This document shows, in pieces, positions 59,490 to 64,000 of a DNA stretch of 64,000 bases. The position numbers and the translations under genes were made by a program. Every line of letters starts with the position of its first letter. Positions within the stretch are counted from its first letter, which is position 1. The notes below the pieces were generated by a model. It worked only from the letters and a program-made list of their open reading frames with translations. It searched no databases and was not told the DNA's origin. Origin of the DNA: Brachycybe producta (lineage: Eukaryota; Arthropoda; Diplopoda; Playtdesmida; Andrognathidae); assembly GCA_036925085.1 (NCBI GenBank), contig JAUPFP010000204.1, forward strand, positions 1-64,000, written 5' to 3'.

Positions 59490-61600
59490 TTCAACTTCAA
59501 TTTCAACTTTAAGTTCAACTTCAATTTCAACTTCAACTTCAATTTCAACTTCAACTTCAATTTCAACTTCAACTTCAATTTCAACTTCAACTTCAATTTC
59601 AACTTCAACTTCAATTTCAACTTCAACTTCAATTTCAACTTCAACTTCAATTTCAAACTTAACTTCAACTTGAACTTCAACTTCAATTTCAAATTCAACT
59701 TTAACTTCAACTTCAATTTCAACTTCAATTTCAACTTCAATTTCAACTTCAATTTCAATTTCAAATTCAATTTCAACTTCAACTTCAATTTCAACTTTAA
59801 CTTCAACTTCAATTTCAAATTAAACTTCAACTTCAACTTAAACATTGACTTCAATTTCAAACTTAACTTCAACTTCAACTTCAATTTCAAATTCAATTTT
59901 AACTTCAACTTCAATTTCAACTTTAACTTCAACTTCAACTTCAACTTCATTTTCAATTTCAAATTCAATTTCAACTTCAACTTCAACTTCAACTTCAACT
60001 TCAACTTCAACTTCAACTTCAACTTCAACTTCAAATTCAACTTCAACTTCAACTTCAACTTCAACTTCAACTTCAACTTCAACTTCAACTTCAACTTCAA
60101 CTTCAACTTCAAATTCAACTTCAACTTCAACTTCAACTTCAACTTCAAATTCAACTTCAACTTCAACTTCAACTTCAACTTCAAATTTAACTTCAACTTC
60201 AACTTCAACTTTAACTTCAACTTTAACTTCAACTTTAACTTCAACTTCAACTTTGAATTCAACTTCAAATTCAACTTTAACTTCAACTTCAACTTCAACT
60301 TCAACTTCAACTTCAAGTTCAACTTTAACTTCAACTTCAATTTCAACTTCAACTTTAATTTCAACTTTAACTTCAACTTCAACTTCGAATTCAACTTCAA
60401 ATTCAACTTCAAATTCAACTTTAACTTCAACTTTAACTTCAAGTTCAAGTTCAAGTTCAAGTTAAAGTTCAAGTTCAACTTCAACTTCAACTTCAACTTC
60501 AATTTCAACTTTAACTTCAACTTCAACTTCAATTTCAACTTCAACTACAATTTCAACTTCAACTTCAATTTCAAATTCAATTTCAACTTCAACTTCAATT
60601 TCAACTTTAAGTTCAACTTCAATTTCAACTTCAACTTCAATTTCAACTTCAACTTCAATTTCAACTTCAACTTCAATTTCAACTTCAACTTCAATTTCAA
60701 CTTCAACTTCAATTTCAACTTCAACTTCAATTTCAAACTTAACTTCAACTTGAACTTCAACTTCAATTTCAAATTCAACTTTAACTTCAACTTCAATTTC
60801 AACTTCAATTTCAACTTCAATTTCAACTTCAATTTCAATTTCAAATTCAATTTCAACTTCAACTTCAATTTCAACTTTAACTTCAACTTCAATTTCAAAT
60901 TAAACTTCAACTTCAACTTAAACATTGACTTCAATTTCAAACTTAACTTCAACTTCAACTTCAATTTCAAATTCAATTTTAACTTCAACTTCAATTTCAA
61001 CTTTAACTTCAACTTCAACTTCAACTTCATTTTCAATTTCAAATTCAATTTCAACTTCAACTTCAACTTCAACTTCAACTTCAACTTCAACTTCAACTTC
61101 AACTTCAACTTCAAATTCAACTTCAACTTCAACTTCAACTTCAACTTCAACTTCAACTTCAACTTCAACTTCAACTTCAAATTCAACTTCAACTTCAACT
61201 TCAACTTCAACTTCAAATTCAACTTCAACTTCAACTTCAACTTCAACTTCAAATTTAACTTCAACTTCAACTTCAACTTTAACTTCAACTTTAACTTCAA
61301 CTTCAACTTTGAATTCAACTTCAAATTCAACTTTAACTTCAACTTCAACTTCAACTTCAACTTCAACTTCAAGTTCAACTTTAACTTCAACTTCAATTTC
61401 AACTTCAACTTTAATTTCAACTTTAACTTCAACTTCAACTTCGAATTCAACTTCAAATTCAACTTCAAATTCAACTTTAACTTCAACTTAACTTCAAGTT
61501 CAAGTTCAAGTTCAAGTTAAAGTTCAAGTTCAAGTTCAACTTCAACTTCAACTTCAATTTCAACTTTAACTTCAACTTCAACTTCAATTTCAACTTCAAC
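59490..61600. repeat. Tandem duplication of ~1.08 kb
   Basis: Positions 59641-59940 and 60721-61020 are identical in every position compared, at offset 1,080. Just upstream the offset is 1,098, so three hexamers were gained or lost. Each copy has the AAACATTGACTTC and CTTTGAATTC landmarks and a TTCAAG-rich right end. Confidence 0.85.
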
Positions 61601-62654
61601 TACAATTTCAACTTCAACTTCAATTTCAACTTTAACTTTAACTTCAAATTCAACTTTAAATTCAACTTCAAATTCAACTTCAAATACAACTTCAAATTCA
61701 ACTTCAAATTCAACTTCAAATTCAACTTCAAATTCAACTTCAACTCTAAAATCAACTTCAATTTCAACTTCAACTACAACTTCAACTTCAATTTCAACTT
61801 TAACTTTAACTTCAATTCAAATCCAATTTCAACTTCAACTTCAACTTCAACTGCAACTTCAACTTCAACTTCAACTTCAACTTTAACTTCAACTTCAACT
61901 TCAAATTAAACTTGAACTTGAACTTGATCTTGAACTTCAACTTCAAATTCCACTTCAACTTAAACTTCAATTTCAACTTCAATTTCAAATTTAACTTCAA
62001 CTGCAATTTTGTCTTCGACTTCCACTTCAACTTCAACTTCAACTTCAAGTTCAACTTCAACTCTAAATTCAACTTCAACTTCAACTTCAATTTTAACTTC
62101 AAATTCAACTTCAAATTCGACCTTAACTTCAACTTCAACTTAAATTTCAACCTCAATTTCAACTTCAACTTCAAAATGAACTTCAACTTCAATTTCAATT
62201 TCAAATTTCATTTCAACTTATACTTCAATTTCAAATTTAACTTCAACTTTAAGTTCAAGTTCAAGTTCAAGTTCAACTTTAACTTCAACTTCAACTTCAA
62301 CTTCAACTTCAACTTCAATTTCAACTTCAAATTTCATTTGAACCTATACTTCAATTTCAACCTTAACTTAAACTTCAACTTCAATTTCAAACTTTACTTC
62401 AACTTCAACTTATACTTCAATTTCAAATTTAACTTCAACTTTAAGTTCAAGTTCAAGTTCAAGTTCAAGTTCAAGTTCAACTTCAACTTCAATTTCAACT
62501 TCAACTTCAATTTCAACTTCAACTTCAATTTCAACTTTAACTTTAATTCCAAGTTCAACTTCAAATTCAACTTCAAATTTAACTTCAAATTCAACTTCAA
62601 ATTCAACTTCAAACTCAACTTCAAATTCAACTTCAACTCTAAAATCAACTTCAA

Positions 62655-64000
62655 CTTCATATTCTACTTCAACATCAACTTCAATTTCAACTTCAACTTT
62701 AACTTCAACTTTAACTTCAACTTCAACTTCGAATTCAACTTCAAATTCAACTTTAACTTCAACTTCAACTCCAACTTCAACTTCAACTTCAACTTCAACT
62801 TCAACTTCAAATTCAACTTCAACTTCAACTTCATATTCTACTTCAACATCAACTTCAATTTCAACTTCAACTTTAACTTCAACTTTAACTTCAACTTCAA
62901 CTTCGAATTCAACTTCAAATTCAACTTTAACTTCAACTTCAACTTCAACTTCAACTTCAAATTCAACTTCAACTTCAACTTCATATTCTACTTCAACATC
63001 AACTTCAATTTCAATTTCAACTTTAACTTCAACTTTAACTTCAACTTCAACTTCGAATTCAACTTCAAATTCAACTTTAACTTCAACTTCAACTTCAACT
63101 TCAAATTCAACTTCAAATTCAACTTCAACTTCAACTTCATATTCTATTTCAACATCAACTTCAATTTCAACTTCAACTTTAACTTCAACTTTACCTTCAA
63201 CTTCAACTTCGAATTCAACTTCAAATTCAATTTCAAATTCAATTTTAACTTCAACTTCAATTTCAACTTTAACTTCAACTTCAACTTCAACTTCAACTTC
63301 AATTTCAATTTCAAATTCATTTTCAACTTCAACTTCAACTTCAACTTCAACATCAACTTCAACTTCAACTTCAACTTCAAATTCAACTTCAACTTCAACT
63401 TCAACTTCAACTTCAACTTTAACTTCAACATCAACTTCAACTTCAAATTCAACTTCAACTTCAACTTCAACTTCAACTTCAAATTCAACTTCAACTTCAA
63501 CTTCATATTCTACTTCAACATCAACTTCAATTTCAACTTCAACTTTAACTTCAACTTTAACTTCAACTTCAACTTCAAATTCAACTTCAAATTCAACTTT
63601 AACTTCAACTTCAACTTCAACTTCAACTTCAACTTCAACTTCAACTTCAACTTCAAATTCAACTTCAACTTCAACTTCATATTCTACTTCAACATCAACT
63701 TCAATTTCAACTTCAACTTTAACTTCAACTTTATCTTCAACTTCAACTTCGAATTCAACTTCAAATTCAACTTTAACTTCAACTTCAACTTCAACTTCAA
63801 CTTCAAATTCAACTTCAACTTCAACTTCATATTCTACTTCAACATCAACTTCAATTTCAATTTCAACTTTAACTTCAACTTTAACTTCAACTTCAACTTC
63901 TAATTCAACTTCAAATTCAACTTTAACTTCAACTTCAACTTCAACTTCAAATTCAACTTCAAATTCAACTTCAACTTCAACTTCATATTCTATTTCAACA
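62655..64000. repeat. ~150-170-bp sub-repeats at the right edge
   Basis: The TCATATTCTA marker occurs at about 62658, 62831, 62981, 63137, 63503, 63677, 63827 and 63982. It continues the same sub-repeat family as at 32 and 34 kb and is cut by the window end. Confidence 0.8.

Larger units (their letters stand above)
30960..64000. repeat. Right TTCAAC hexamer satellite array with higher-order structure
   Basis: This continues the left array with the same strand bias and unit variants and runs to the window end. The first ~430 bp complete the ~2.1-kb unit split by the element. Subregions with their own higher-order pattern are listed separately. No gene, RNA gene or second mobile element was found in these 33 kb. 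Confidence 0.97.

Noticed and set aside
61912-63903. A 663-codon Asn-Phe open frame, and dozens of similar long frames in the arrays
   Set aside because: A six-base repeat without stops in most frames automatically yields long open frames on both strands. The predicted proteins are two-residue alternations, overlap each other in several frames, and start wherever a variant happens to make ATG. There is no sign of codon-level selection.

Overview
The window is eukaryotic, almost certainly animal, repeat DNA. It holds one complete Ty3/Gypsy-type LTR retrotransposon of 12,631 bp (18329-30959) inserted into a very large array built from the hexamer TTCAAC and its one-base variants (1-18328 and 30960-64000). 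There is no bacterial-style gene organisation and no recognisable single-copy host gene. An animal host is inferred from the non-chromoviral Gypsy Pol with a YNLRPR-type tail, and from a primer-binding site matching an animal-type alanine tRNA. The species cannot be named from this sequence.

The arrays. On the + strand the satellite is nearly free of G (TTCAAC, TTCAAA, TTCAAT, TTTAAC units). The 6-bp period is a multiple of three, so several frames stay open for hundreds of codons (Asn-Phe, Ser-Thr, Lys-Leu or Glu-Val alternations). These are period artefacts and none is annotated as a gene. Above the hexamer there is clear higher-order structure: ~150-bp sub-repeats marked by TCATATTCTACTTCAACATC, an 839-bp repeat, and tandem or displaced duplications of about 1.08, 1.86, 2.1 and 2.45 kb. 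A 2.38-kb block recurs at an offset of exactly 3,266 bp. A distinct dodecamer sub-array (TTCAACTTGAAC, about 44.85-46.9 kb) is almost self-complementary.

The retrotransposon is read on the minus strand. Order in its own sense: 5' LTR (30166-30959), primer-binding site complementary to tRNA-Ala (30148-30163), a ~600-nt leader with seven evenly spaced hairpins, gag (29534-27759), pol in the -1 frame (to 22279), a long third frame in the env position (22397-19200), a purine-rich tract and the 3' LTR (18329-19122). Gag and Pol overlap, and the overlap holds a slippery heptamer GTTAAAC five nucleotides ahead of a 12-bp hairpin, which suggests programmed -1 frameshifting. All three frames are open. 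The two 794-bp LTRs differ by three substitutions and one hairpin-loop inversion, and the insertion is flanked by a 4-bp ACTT duplication. It is therefore young and may still be functional. Empty versions of the same target site survive in paralogous satellite units at about 10.5, 12.6 and 15.5 kb.

How the parts work together: Gag would form the particle. Gag-Pol, made at low frequency by frameshifting, supplies protease, reverse transcriptase, RNase H and integrase. The 1065-codon third frame has no signal peptide or classical envelope features; it is a basic, low-complexity protein with a compact C-terminal domain that I do not recognise. The third protein and the densely structured non-coding segments are the least explained parts of the window.
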